DNA from: an uncultured Paracoccaceae bacterium
GTDB taxonomy: Bacteria > Pseudomonadota > Alphaproteobacteria > Rhodobacterales > Rhodobacteraceae
Reading direction: 5' to 3'
Assembly: GCA_951812615.1 (NCBI GenBank)
Contig: CATOSU010000001.1
Coordinates: 372,001-436,000, forward strand
DNA: 64,000 nt
A model generated the notes under the pieces. It made no database searches and was not told the origin of the DNA. It worked only from the letters and a program-made list of their open reading frames with translations. The position numbers and the translations under genes were made by a program. Positions 29,876 through 39,810 of the stretch are shown here, one piece after another (position 1 is the stretch's first letter; each line of letters begins with the position of its first letter).

Positions 29876-32800
29876 TCACGTGCCTGTGCGCGACGTTCTC
29901 CGGAAATCCTTGAGCGACGGACGTGCTGGGGCCGCAACGGTCCCGGCCTGAACCTGCGCCGCAAGCGCACGGATGGTTCCGTGTTCAAAGATATGGTGCG
30001 CTTCCAACCCGAGCCCAGCCTCGATCTGTCGGGCCGCAATGCGGAACACCGTCAGACTGTCAGCGCCCAGCGCAAAGATCGTGTCGGTCACCGAAACCTC
30101 ATCAAGCCCCAGCGCCTCCTGCCAGATGTCCGCAATCCGCGTTTCAATATCACCGACCGGCGGTTCAACGGTGCGCAGCAACCGGACCGGCGCGCCGTCC
30201 TGCGGATTTGGCAGCGCCTTGCGGTCCAGCTTGCCGTTTGCCGTCTGCGGCAGGTCCGTCATCGGAATCCAGACCGAGGGAACCATGTAATCCGGCAATT
30301 CCGCAGCAAGCCGGGCCGACAGATGGCCTTCGTCCACCAGACCGCCGTCTTCCGGAACAATATAGGCGACCAGACAATCGGTTCCCGACACCCCTTTCTT
30401 CAGCGCCACCGCGGCCTGGGTCACTGTTGCTGCGTTGCGCAAGCGGGCTTCGATTTCTCCCAGCTCAATCCGGTAGCCGCGCAGTTTGACCTGCCCGTCA
30501 CGACGACCGAGCAGCGTCAGCGTGCCGTCCGGCTGACGGATTGCCAGATCGCCGGTTCTGTACAGCCGCCGCATTTCGCCCGCGATTCTGACCGTCCGGA
30601 AGGCCGCCGTCGTCAGGTCCGGACGCTCGTAATAGCCGATAGCCAGCCCCTCGCCGCCGATATTCAACTCTCCGACCACACCGGGCGGGCACAGCCGGTC
30701 CTGATCATCCAGAACATGCAGTTCCGTATTGGCGATAGGTGTCCCGATGGTGACAGGCATGGAAGGTTCAACGCGGCTGACCGAGGACCATATCGTCGTT
30801 TCGGTCGGACCGTACATATTCCACAGCTCGCCCGCTCCGGACAGCTTTTCCGCCAAATCCGCCGGCAAAGGCTCTCCGCCTGCCAGCATCCGAAGCCCGG
30901 GGCGCGGCGCGAACCCCACTTCGCTCAGCATGCCCCACAATGTCGGCGTAGCCTGCATCACGGTAATGTCGGGTTCGGCCAACCGCTGGATCAGCTCGAA
31001 ACCATCGAGTACCTGCTCGCGCGATGCAATCTCGACCTGACCGCCGACACTGAGCGGCAGGAAAAGCTCCAGAACCGCAATATCGAAACTGACGGTGGTG
31101 ACCGAGAGGATCTTGTCATCTGCCGTGAACCCCGGGCGCTGCGCCATGGACGTCAGGAAGTTCACGACGGACCTGTGCGGGACGGCCACGCCTTTGGGCG
31201 CGCCGGTGGAACCGGATGTAAAGATGACATAGGCCGCCGTTCCCGGATCGGTGCTCACTTTGTTTAGCGATGCGTCATCCACCGAAGCGTTCGGATCCAC
31301 CGCAAGAGTGGCGAGGCCGGCGGTCAGATCTTCGTGCGCGTCTGCCGGTGCAATAACAGCAGCCGCCTGTGCGACCTGCAGTACATTGCGCTGACGGGCG
31401 ATTGGCTGCGACGGATCCAGCGGCACATATGTCATGCCTGCCCGCAGCACGGCGATCAGCGCGTTCAGCATGGACCGGTTTCGGGGCATGGCCACACCGA
31501 TCCGCGCACCTGGCGCCGCCAAGGTCTGCAAATGAGCGGCAAGCGTGGCAGAGGTGTCCCAGATCTCGCCGTAGGTCATCGTGCCGACGGCATCGGTCAC
31601 CGCGATCCGGTCCGGCGATTGTTCCGCATGACGTTTGATCAGGTCCTGAACCAGCATCTGCCTTGGATACTCCACCGGATCCGGATTGTGCCCGGTTGCC
31701 AGCTGACGTTCTTCCTCCGGGTCGAGCAGCGGCAGCGCCCGGATCTCGGTCGTCGCATTGCTGGCGATGGCCTCGAGCACGGACCGCAGATGCCGCAACC
31801 AGCGCTGCACGGTTTCTTCGCGGAAGAGATGCGTGTTGTAGTCCACCTCGGCCCGCAGACCGGTGCCGGTTTCAACGATGTTGAAGAACAGGTCGAAATT
31901 CACGGCCGCCTTGGGGTTTGCGCGAACCGTCATTGTCGCAGCGCCCAGCGGCACCGCGTCCGGCAGTCGCTCCAGATTGAACTGAACCTCGGTCAGCGGC
32001 AGCCGGGACAACGTGCGGTCAATGTCAAGGGTCCGGACCAGCGTACCAAGCGTTGTGTCTGAATGCTCGAACGCCCGCAGCACCGTGTCCGACACCCGTT
32101 TTAGGTGGGACGCTGCCGGTTCGGACGGGTCAAAGGCAGCGCGGATCGGCAGGAAGTTGACAAGATGGCCGACGGTTTCCGGCGCGTCGAGGCCGGATTG
32201 ACCACCGGTCGGAACCCCCAGCACAACGTCGCCGGATCCCGACAACCTGCCCAATGTGATCTGGACTGCCGCGAACAACGTCGCAAACAATGTGCATCCC
32301 TGCTTGGCACCGGCCTTGCGCACAGATTTCAGCAGGTCCGCGTCGAATTCGGCGACAGTCGTGGCGCCGGCATAGGACTTTGCCGGGCCGCGTGCCCGGT
32401 CGGCAGGCAGTTCGGGAAGCGCCGGGATATCCTCGTAAACGTCCCGCCAGTATTTTTCGGTGTCCGCAGACATCGAAACCGCACCCTGCGCCGCAAGTGC
32501 GGCAAAGGATGGCGCTTCCGGCAGGTCTTGGGCCCCGCCGGAACAGATCAGTCCCAGCTCTTCGATCAGGGTGTTGTAGGACCAACCGTCGCAAACGATA
32601 TGGTGCGCGGTCAGAACCAGCACATGGGTTTCCTCGGAAAGCGCGGCCAGCATTCCGCGAATGGGAAGTCCGGTTGTCAGATCGACGGGTTTGCGGGCAT
32701 CTGCGCGCAACAGATCAGTCAGCGCGGCTTCCGGATCCGGGCTGGCCGTCAGATCGTGTTGGTCCAGTTCCAGCGGTTGCGGCGGCATGACTTCGAATTC

Positions 32801-35800
32801 GGAACCATCGCGGGAAAACCGCAGGCGCAGGGCATCGTGGCGCGCAACGAGCTTGTTCAGGGCAGCCGACAGGGCCGAACTGTCAACCGGGCCGTCAATT
32901 CGCAGCGAAACAGATTCGTTGAAGCTGGCAGCGGGCAGGTCGCCCAGCTGATGTGTCATCCAGATTTCACGCTGGCTTTCAGTCAGCGGAACAGGACCGG
33001 TTGGAACCGTGGCAACGGCGGGAATGCGCACCGGGCGCGCGGTATCAGGGTTGGCCGCAAGGATGCCGACCGCTTGCAGCGCGTCCAGAGCGGTTTCAAA
33101 GGCTTGCGCGATCCGGTCACAATCCGCCTCGCTGTGCTGAGTTGTCAGGAAACCGCAAAACCCGTCGAGCGTATGCACCCCGTCCAGCCGCATCAGAGTA
33201 TGCAGCAGGGTTGCGCGCGGATCGTGCTGGCTGACATTGATCACGAACCAGCTGGAGTAATGCGTGACAAGGTCCGGCAGACCGCGTGACCGAAGCGCTG
33301 CATTCATGCGCCGGGCAAGTCCCGCCGCTCGATCCGCCGCGGTGTTCCACAACCTGTCGCCCTGCTGCTCCAGGTGATCCAGAACGGCGTCCATCGCCGC
33401 CACCACCAACGGATGCCGGACAAAAGTGCCGGCAAAGAATGTCGGTGCGGTTTGCGGCGTACTGTCGTCGCCATAGCGCCACGAACCGCCGTCCAGCGCA
33501 TCCATGAACCGGGCATTGCCTGCCAGAACACCAATCGGCATTCCGCCACCAACGACCTTTCCATAAGTCGCCATGTCCGGCTGAATATCCCAGACACCCT
33601 GCATCCCGCGCATATGGGTGCGGAACCCGGTCACCACTTCATCCATCACCAGCGCGGCGGCGCCCTCGGTGGTCACGTTGCGGAGTTCGCGAACGAAGTC
33701 GGCCGGACGCAATTCAGGGTGCCGGCTCTGGACCGGTTCAACGACGACGGCGGCAACATCTGCGATATGCGCGCGGATCCAGTCGAGCGAACTGGCATCG
33801 CCGTAGCCCAGGACAACCATGTTGGCGACCGCGTCGCGGGGAATACCCGGCGCCACGGGCAAGGCACCCGGTTCGCCTCGCGATTTACCCTTGACCAGCA
33901 CCTCGTCGAACTGGCCGTGGTAATCGTTCGAGAAAACCACAACCGTTTTACGTCCAGTTACAGTACGTGCGACACGCATGGCCGCCATCACGGCCTCGGA
34001 CCCGGTATTGCAGAATGTGACCCTTTCATGCCCCGTCAGCCGGGCGAATTTTTCGGCCACGGGTCCCGCCTGATCTGCCTGCGGCCCAATTGCGTAGCCC
34101 AACTCCAGCTGATGGCGCAGAGCGTCCGAAACGAACTCGGGCGCGTGCCCGAACGCGGTCTGACCAAATCCGTTGACCAGATCGATCAGACGGTTGCCGT
34201 CGACATCCTCGATAAACGCGCCCTTCGACCGGGCGGCGACAATCGGGAAAGTCAGTTCCTTCCACTCCGGGCGGAACCCGGCGGCGCTGCGCGGGTCGGC
34301 ATGGTGCGCGCGGTGCAGTTGGGTGTGTTCCTTGGACCCGGCGAACTTTGCTGAATACCGCTGTGACAGGTTCGCGACAAAGCGCATCTGTTCCGGTGTC
34401 AGATCGGCCTGCGCAACAACAGGCGCACGGCCAACCTTGAATGCCTTCGGCTGATCTTCCGCGGGATCTGCGGCGGGCAATGCCGGTGCCGGCCGGACGG
34501 GCTGCACCGCTTCAGCAGCTTGCGGAACAACGTCCGGGTTTCCGCCGACGGTCCGCAACTGTTCGCTGAAAACGGCCTGCATGGTTTGCAGCTGTGCCTG
34601 GAGCAGGGCCGCAACGTTGCCATCGCCTGTCGATACGGCCGGACCCTGCGCTGGCGCAGCTGCCGCCACCTCCTGCACAGGCATGACTGTTTCAACCGGT
34701 TCGGCCTCGGCCGGCAGGACATCATCCAGATGCTGCGCCAGCGTATCAAGGCTGGGATACTCTGACAGAAGCGCCCGGAACGACAGCGAAACACTGTATT
34801 CCCGCAGCAGCGCCTGTGCCGCCTGCCCCATGAACAGGCTGTCAAAACCCAATTCGAGGAACGAAGTATCGGCGTCCTCCGTGCTCAGGTCCTCGCCGGA
34901 AAGGTCGGCGAACAGCCGGGTCAGTTCGGAAATCAGCCGCTGGCGGCGGTTCGGGCGGGAAGGCTGTTCGCTCATCTTTGTCTCTGTCCTGATCGTCGAA
35001 TTGTCATTTGGTTCTGAAATCTGTTTGGTCGTTGCCGGCACTGGCGCGTCGATCCAGTGGCGTTTGCGGATGAAACGGGTGCCCGGCAGGCGGAGCTTGC
35101 GCGCGCCGCGGCCGGTCAGGGACCAGTCGACAGGAACGCCCGCACACCACAGTTGACCAAATGCCTGCGCCATAAACGTGGCATCAGGTTGCGCACGGGT
35201 ATGATCCGGAAGCGACTGAACCACACCGGAACAGGCTGCGCGGGGCAGCGTTTGCGCCGAAAAGGTGCCGAGCGTGTTGCCCGCGCCAACCTCCAGAAGC
35301 ACCGGCGATCTGTCGGCCAGCGTCTCCAGCGCATCCGCAAAGCGAACCGGTGACCGCATCTGTTGCGCCCAGTATTCCGGATCAGTCAGGTCAGCCTGCA
35401 ACGATCCGGTCATTGTCGAAATCACCGGAATTCCCGGGGCAGACAGGTCAATGGACGCAACCGTTTCGGCAAACGCTTCTGCCGCCGGTGTCATCATCGC
35501 GGAATGGAATGCGTGCGATGTGTGCAGACGGCGTGAAGAAATCCCGTCAGATGCCAGTCGGTCTGCCAGAGCGTCGATAGCTGCCTCAGGGCCTGCCACC
35601 ACCTGAAGTTTCGGCGCATTCCGGGCGGCAAGATCAACCGGGCCGGTCAGGTATGGCTGCAGCGTTTCAATCGTGGTCCGAACGGACAACATGCAACCGG
35701 CGGGCATGTCCTGCATCAGTTGCCCCCGCAGAACAACCAGAGCCATGGCGTCCTCGAATGACATAACCTTCGCCAGAGCGGCGGCGGTGAATTCCCCGAC

Positions 35801-38800
35801 CGAATGACCGATCAGGTAGTCAGGGCAAATGCCTCTGGCCATCCAGGACTGTGCGCATGCAAATTGGGTCAGGAACAACGCAGGCTGCGTCAACCGTGTC
35901 TGTTTCAGAATCTCAGCCGTGTCGGGCAGATCGCTCTGCAACAAAAGCGGGCGCAGCTCCTCCACCATCGGCGATGGAAGACAGGCAAGCCCGCGGTCGA
36001 GCCATTCGGTATAGTGTGCATCTGCGCCATAAAGCCCGCTTCCCATTCCGGGATACTGCCCGCCCTGCCCCGGGAACATGAACGCGATCTCCGGATCCTG
36101 ACCCGCGGCGTGTTTTTGCGCTGGCAAGAGCCGCAGCCGGTCGGCGGCTTCGAAGTTGGTTTCCGCAGCAATCGCCAGCCGGAACGGATGCCGGGTGCGT
36201 CCTTCCTGCAGCGTGAAAGCAACGTCAGCCAGATCGAGACCCGGCAACGCCTCGGCCAGATCGCCGGCCATTTCCGTCAGCGCCTCGGGCGATTTCGCGG
36301 ACAGCGGCAGAACCTGAACCCCGTGCCCTGCGGCCGGCTGAGGGACCTCTGGCGCTTCCTCGAGCAGAACATGGGCATTCGTACCACCGATGCCGAAACC
36401 GCTGATCCCGGCGCGACGTGGGCCGTTGGAAACCCAGGGCTGACAATGGTCCGGCACGAAGAACGGGCCATCGGAAAAATCGATGCGCGGGTTGGGGGCA
36501 CGGAAGTTTGCGACCGGCGGGATCACCTGTTCGCGCATCATGCGGACGGTTTTGATCACCCCGACCACGCCGGCTCCGGCATCCAGATGGCCGATATTGC
36601 CTTTGACCGAACCCAATGCACAGCTGCCCTGCGCGCCAAAGGCTTGCGTCAGCGCCCGGACTTCAATCGGGTCTCCCAGCGGTGTCGCGGTGCCGTGGCA
36701 TTCAACATAACTAACGGTATCCGGTGCAACCCCCGCATCCTTATGCGCAGCACGGATCGCTTCCGCCTGCCCCGCCACGGACGGGGCGGTGAAGGAAATC
36801 TTATCTGAACCGTCATTGTTCAGCCCCACACCTCGAATCACGGCATCGACCCGGTCCCCGTCGGCCAAAGCGCGGGCCAGCGGTTTCAGCACCAGAACCC
36901 CGGCACCGTGGCCAAACACCGTTCCCTGCGCATCGGCATCGAACGGGCGGCACAGGCCGTCGGGCGAAGACATGCCGCCCTCCTGGGTCAGGTAGCCGCG
37001 CTTCTGGGGAAACGTGATCGACACACCGCCGGCCAGCGCCACATCGCATTGCCCGGCCCGCAAGGCGGTCACCGCCTGAGCAATCGCGGTCAGCGACGTG
37101 GAACAGGCGGTGTGAACGGTCAGGGCCGGTCCCTTGAGGTTCAGCTTGAAGGCCACACGTGTCGCCAGCGTGTCCGAGATGTTCCCGGTCATCGTGGCGT
37201 AGTTGCCGATCTGGAAACCCGAGGTGAAGCTTTCCGACGTTGCCCGGTCCCCCAGCACGTTGTTGATCATGTAAGTGCTGATCGAACTGCCGGCATAGAC
37301 CCCGGTGGCGTCACCCGCCCGCGCCGGATCCAGCCCGGCATCGTCCAGCGCCTCGACGCACAATTCCAGAAACACCCGGGCCTGCGGATCCATCCGCTCG
37401 GCCTCGGACGGCAGGATATTGAAGAATTTCGCATCGAACTCTTCAACGCCGTCGAGAATTGAACGCGCCGGGACATAGTTGGGGTCGGCATGGGTTTCCG
37501 GCGAAACTGCATCCTCCAGCTCCTCCGGATCGAAGCGGTGAATAAGGTTACGGCCTTCGCTGACGGCCTGCCAGAATTCGTCGAGGTTACCCGCGCCGGG
37601 CACACGCGCCGCCAGACCGATGATTGCGATCGCATTGTCTGGCACCGTGTGCTCTGCCGGTTGCTCGGTCACACCTTCCGGCTCTGCTGCATCAACCGCG
37701 CGACTTGCAAGCTCGGCCGACAATGCCCCGAACTGAGGTTTTTCGAAAAGCAGGGTCAGCTCAAATTCAAGACCCAGTTCACGCTGCATGCGGGCGTGGG
37801 CGTCGATCAGGCCCAGAGAAGATCCGCCCGCCTCGAAAAACGTCTTGTCGTCCCCGATCGGGCCACAGGCCAGCATGTCCTGCCAGATTGCCGCGATGGT
37901 TTCGCGCACCGCCCCACGCGACGCCGGCTGCGGGCTGTGCAGCGGTTCGCCCATTGCTTCCGACAAATCCGATCTGCACGCCTTTCGGTCAGGTTTTCCC
38001 ATGGTGGTGACGGGAATGTCGCGCCGCAAAAGCAACAGCTTGGGCAGCATTTCACGGTGCAGGTCGCGGCCCGCACATTGCAGAAGCTGTTGCCTGAACC
38101 GGGCCTCGTCTTCGGGCAATCCGCCTTTTGGCTGCACCACCGCTCCAATCCGGCGGTCGCCCCCGGGGGCCTCGGCAACTTCGACAACGGCATTGAGAAC
38201 GCCCGGGCAGGACCGCAATACATGCTCGATCCCGTCCAGCTCGATCCGGCGACCACCCAGTTTGACCTGCCGGTCGGCCCGGCCACCGAATTCGAAGACC
38301 CCGTCAGGCCGCCGCATCGCCAGATCTCCGGTCAGATAGACCTTGCCGGTCTGCCCCGGCCGTGGGTCTTCGACAAACACCTTCGCGGTGCGGTCCGGCA
38401 TCCCGTAACATCCCAGCGCAACACCGTACCCGCCAATGGCCAATTGCCCCCATTCGCCATCCGGTAAAAGCCGCAGGTCTTCATCAACGACAAAGGCCCA
38501 TTCATGTGTCATCGGCTCACCGATCGGCACGGGTGCTCCGGTCAGGTGATGGTTTTCCACCTGCTGAACCAGCGAAATGCACGTGGTCTCTGACGGGCCG
38601 TAGATATTGACGTAACGCAGGTCCGGGCATGCGGATTTCAATCGCCGGATATGATCAGGCGACTGAACGTCGCCCCCGGCCATGGTCAGACGCACATCGG
38701 AAAACGCTTCGGCATAATGATCGATCAGCAGGTTCTGCATCCCGACATACTGGCTGGTCACGGTTACCGCGTGCCGCTTCATCGTCGCAGCGATGTCGCC

Positions 38801-39526
38801 CAGAGCGGGCCGTGCATTTTCCACCAGTGCCAGCGCGGCACCGTTGAGAAACGCCAGCCACACCTCGATCAGCCCGCCATCGCAGGCAAGACTGGAGGCA
38901 TGCAGAACGCGGTCTTCGGCAAGAACGGCGATAACGGTCTGATCCAGGCCGAAAGACGCCAGACCTCGGTTTGGCAGAACCACACCCTTGGGTTTACCGG
39001 TGGTGCCGGATGTGAAGACCATGCAAACCGGGTCTTCGCCGACCGCGACCGGCCATTCGGATTTGCCGGTGGTTGCCCCGTGATCTGGAATGGCGCCAAT
39101 CGACACCCGCACCATATCGTCGGGCAGGATGTCATTCACCAGATCTGACTGCGTGTTCTGATACAGCACGGCACGGAAGGGAACCTGCGCGATGATCTGG
39201 CGAAGCTGCACTTCGGACGCATAGCTTGGGTCCAGCGGTACGTAGGCGGCCCCGGCCCGCAGAGCGCCCAGCATGGCGATCAGGGCATCGGCAGAACGCG
39301 TTGCACACACTCCGACGTAATCTCCCGGACCCGTGCCCAGTTCGATCAGGTGATGCGCAACCCGCTCGGCTTCGGTCAAGAGATCCGAATAGGTCCAGGT
39401 CTTTCCGACCGTGAGGATCGCAAGGGCATCGGGCTGTGCGTCGCGCAACTCGGCAACATAGGAAATCAGGGATCGAGACGCGTCAAAGCGGGGTGTCTTG
39501 CCGGTCTTGCGATCCTGCATTTGCAT
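29876..39526 (-). CDS. Hybrid NRPS-PKS megasynthase: A-PCP-KS-AT-ACP-AMT-C-A-PCP
   Basis: The start at 39524-39526 (MQMQDRKTGKTPRF) has GAGG eight bases upstream and gives 3216 residues. Domains: A1 about 20-525 (FTSGTTGKPKGV, YGPSET, YLTGDL); PCP1 (GGSSL, Ser near 570); KS about 631-1055 (TACSTS, Cys near 808; His near 944 and 980); AT about 1146-1478 (GHSVGE; HAFH, so malonyl-type); ACP (GFDSL, Ser near 1563); Ala/Pro linker; class III aminotransferase about 1758-2153 (PLP Lys near 1990 in GKVVGGGMPIG); C about 2176-2598 (HHIVCDG); A2 about 2618-3108; PCP2 (GADSL, Ser near 3157). KR, DH, MT and thioesterase domains are absent. All carrier Ser and catalytic residues are present, so it should work. 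A single acyl unit is extended by C2, aminated at the beta carbon and joined to the A2 substrate, probably glycine. Confidence 0.93.
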   Translation of the reverse strand: MQMQDRKTGKTPRFDASRSLISYVAELRDAQPDALAILTVGKTWTYSDLLTEAERVAHHLIELGTGPGDYVGVCATRSADALIAMLGALRAGAAYVPLDPSYASEVQLRQIIAQVPFRAVLYQNTQSDLVNDILPDDMVRVSIGAIPDHGATTGKSEWPVAVGEDPVCMVFTSGTTGKPKGVVLPNRGLASFGLDQTVIAVLAEDRVLHASSLACDGGLIEVWLAFLNGAALALVENARPALGDIAATMKRHAVTVTSQYVGMQNLLIDHYAEAFSDVRLTMAGGDVQSPDHIRRLKSACPDLRYVNIYGPSETTCISLVQQVENHHLTGAPVPIGEPMTHEWAFVVDEDLRLLPDGEWGQLAIGGYGVALGCYGMPDRTAKVFVEDPRPGQTGKVYLTGDLAMRRPDGVFEFGGRADRQVKLGGRRIELDGIEHVLRSCPGVLNAVVEVAEAPGGDRRIGAVVQPKGGLPEDEARFRQQLLQCAGRDLHREMLPKLLLLRRDIPVTTMGKPDRKACRSDLSEAMGEPLHSPQPASRGAVRETIAAIWQDMLACGPIGDDKTFFEAGGSSLGLIDAHARMQRELGLEFELTLLFEKPQFGALSAELASRAVDAAEPEGVTEQPAEHTVPDNAIAIIGLAARVPGAGNLDEFWQAVSEGRNLIHRFDPEELEDAVSPETHADPNYVPARSILDGVEEFDAKFFNILPSEAERMDPQARVFLELCVEALDDAGLDPARAGDATGVYAGSSISTYMINNVLGDRATSESFTSGFQIGNYATMTGNISDTLATRVAFKLNLKGPALTVHTACSTSLTAIAQAVTALRAGQCDVALAGGVSITFPQKRGYLTQEGGMSSPDGLCRPFDADAQGTVFGHGAGVLVLKPLARALADGDRVDAVIRGVGLNNDGSDKISFTAPSVAGQAEAIRAAHKDAGVAPDTVSYVECHGTATPLGDPIEVRALTQAFGAQGSCALGSVKGNIGHLDAGAGVVGVIKTVRMMREQVIPPVANFRAPNPRIDFSDGPFFVPDHCQPWVSNGPRRAGISGFGIGGTNAHVLLEEAPEVPQPAAGHGVQVLPLSAKSPEALTEMAGDLAEALPGLDLADVAFTLQEGRTRHPFRLAIAAETNFEAADRLRLLPAQKHAAGQDPEIAFMFPGQGGQYPGMGSGLYGADAHYTEWLDRGLACLPSPMVEELRPLLLQSDLPDTAEILKQTRLTQPALFLTQFACAQSWMARGICPDYLIGHSVGEFTAAALAKVMSFEDAMALVVLRGQLMQDMPAGCMLSVRTTIETLQPYLTGPVDLAARNAPKLQVVAGPEAAIDALADRLASDGISSRRLHTSHAFHSAMMTPAAEAFAETVASIDLSAPGIPVISTMTGSLQADLTDPEYWAQQMRSPVRFADALETLADRSPVLLEVGAGNTLGTFSAQTLPRAACSGVVQSLPDHTRAQPDATFMAQAFGQLWCAGVPVDWSLTGRGARKLRLPGTRFIRKRHWIDAPVPATTKQISEPNDNSTIRTETKMSEQPSRPNRRQRLISELTRLFADLSGEDLSTEDADTSFLELGFDSLFMGQAAQALLREYSVSLSFRALLSEYPSLDTLAQHLDDVLPAEAEPVETVMPVQEVAAAAPAQGPAVSTGDGNVAALLQAQLQTMQAVFSEQLRTVGGNPDVVPQAAEAVQPVRPAPALPAADPAEDQPKAFKVGRAPVVAQADLTPEQMRFVANLSQRYSAKFAGSKEHTQLHRAHHADPRSAAGFRPEWKELTFPIVAARSKGAFIEDVDGNRLIDLVNGFGQTAFGHAPEFVSDALRHQLELGYAIGPQADQAGPVAEKFARLTGHERVTFCNTGSEAVMAAMRVARTVTGRKTVVVFSNDYHGQFDEVLVKGKSRGEPGALPVAPGIPRDAVANMVVLGYGDASSLDWIRAHIADVAAVVVEPVQSRHPELRPADFVRELRNVTTEGAAALVMDEVVTGFRTHMRGMQGVWDIQPDMATYGKVVGGGMPIGVLAGNARFMDALDGGSWRYGDDSTPQTAPTFFAGTFVRHPLVVAAMDAVLDHLEQQGDRLWNTAADRAAGLARRMNAALRSRGLPDLVTHYSSWFVINVSQHDPRATLLHTLMRLDGVHTLDGFCGFLTTQHSEADCDRIAQAFETALDALQAVGILAANPDTARPVRIPAVATVPTGPVPLTESQREIWMTHQLGDLPAASFNESVSLRIDGPVDSSALSAALNKLVARHDALRLRFSRDGSEFEVMPPQPLELDQHDLTASPDPEAALTDLLRADARKPVDLTTGLPIRGMLAALSEETHVLVLTAHHIVCDGWSYNTLIEELGLICSGGAQDLPEAPSFAALAAQGAVSMSADTEKYWRDVYEDIPALPELPADRARGPAKSYAGATTVAEFDADLLKSVRKAGAKQGCTLFATLFAAVQITLGRLSGSGDVVLGVPTGGQSGLDAPETVGHLVNFLPIRAAFDPSEPAASHLKRVSDTVLRAFEHSDTTLGTLVRTLDIDRTLSRLPLTEVQFNLERLPDAVPLGAATMTVRANPKAAVNFDLFFNIVETGTGLRAEVDYNTHLFREETVQRWLRHLRSVLEAIASNATTEIRALPLLDPEEERQLATGHNPDPVEYPRQMLVQDLIKRHAEQSPDRIAVTDAVGTMTYGEIWDTSATLAAHLQTLAAPGARIGVAMPRNRSMLNALIAVLRAGMTYVPLDPSQPIARQRNVLQVAQAAAVIAPADAHEDLTAGLATLAVDPNASVDDASLNKVSTDPGTAAYVIFTSGSTGAPKGVAVPHRSVVNFLTSMAQRPGFTADDKILSVTTVSFDIAVLELFLPLSVGGQVEIASREQVLDGFELIQRLAEPDITVMQATPTLWGMLSEVGFAPRPGLRMLAGGEPLPADLAEKLSGAGELWNMYGPTETTIWSSVSRVEPSMPVTIGTPIANTELHVLDDQDRLCPPGVVGELNIGGEGLAIGYYERPDLTTAAFRTVRIAGEMRRLYRTGDLAIRQPDGTLTLLGRRDGQVKLRGYRIELGEIEARLRNAATVTQAAVALKKGVSGTDCLVAYIVPEDGGLVDEGHLSARLAAELPDYMVPSVWIPMTDLPQTANGKLDRKALPNPQDGAPVRLLRTVEPPVGDIETRIADIWQEALGLDEVSVTDTIFALGADSLTVFRIAARQIEAGLGLEAHHIFEHGTIRALAAQVQAGTVAAPARPSLKDFRRTSRTGT
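34973..34990 (-). promoter_or_regulatory. Possible internal translation start inside the megasynthase
   Basis: An in-frame ATG (34973-34975) precedes SEQPSRPNRRQRLISELTRL, directly before the ACP. AGGACAGAGA lies upstream, with AGGA 11 bases from the ATG. The residues before it (EPNDNSTIRTETK) look like linker. This may be the seam of an old gene fusion or a true second start. Confidence 0.3.
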
Positions 39527-39567
39527 CGATTTGTCCTCTGTACTGGTTAAGCTTATGAACCGGTGTC

Positions 39568-39579
39568 GATTGTTTCCGG
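39568..39579. repeat. 12-bp direct repeat, copy 1 (GATTGTTTCCGG)
   Basis: The same 12 bases occur again at 39799-39810, 231 bp away, in the same orientation. Both are in the space upstream of the NRPS-PKS gene and each contains the GTTTCC half-site seen in the central dyad. This copy is about 42 bp before the NRPS-PKS start codon. Confidence 0.45.
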
Positions 39580-39722
39580 ACCCGGAAGGCAATGCCCGTT
39601 ATCCGGCCAGAACATGGATACCGTTCCACTTAGGCAACCTGTGACCTGCTTGGCGCGCAGGCCCGCACGTGCAAGGTCATCTCTCCAGAAAACTACCTGT
39701 AAGATATTGTTTTTTAAATTTA

Positions 39723-39750
39723 TTTCCATTCTGGAAACACCATGTTTCCA
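39723..39750. promoter_or_regulatory. Compound operator-like dyads upstream of the NRPS-PKS gene
   Basis: TTTCCA (39723-39728), TGGAAAC (39732-39738) and GTTTCCA (39744-39750) form two overlapping inverted repeats with spacers of 3 and 5 bp. An AT-rich run (39703-39725) lies next to it on the side of the NRPS-PKS gene and may hold the -10 region. The 294-bp space between the methyltransferase stop and the NRPS-PKS start has no gene. The arrangement suggests a binding site for a regulator; which one is unknown. Confidence 0.5.
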
Positions 39751-39798
39751 TCTGTACGCTTGTTCATGAAGCGAGAACGCAGCTCCAGACCCCCAAGA

Positions 39799-39810
39799 GA
39801 TTGTTTCCGG
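39799..39810. repeat. 12-bp direct repeat, copy 2 (GATTGTTTCCGG)
   Basis: Identical to the copy at 39568-39579. It lies 11 bp beyond the stop codon of the upstream methyltransferase gene. Together with the central dyads it gives five GTTTCC or GGAAAC elements in this intergenic region. Confidence 0.45.

Noticed and set aside
29876-30100. A terminal thioesterase or reductase domain on the megasynthase
   Set aside because: After the last carrier protein only about 45 residues remain (IRALAAQVQAGTVAAPARPS and a basic tail), which cannot hold such a domain.
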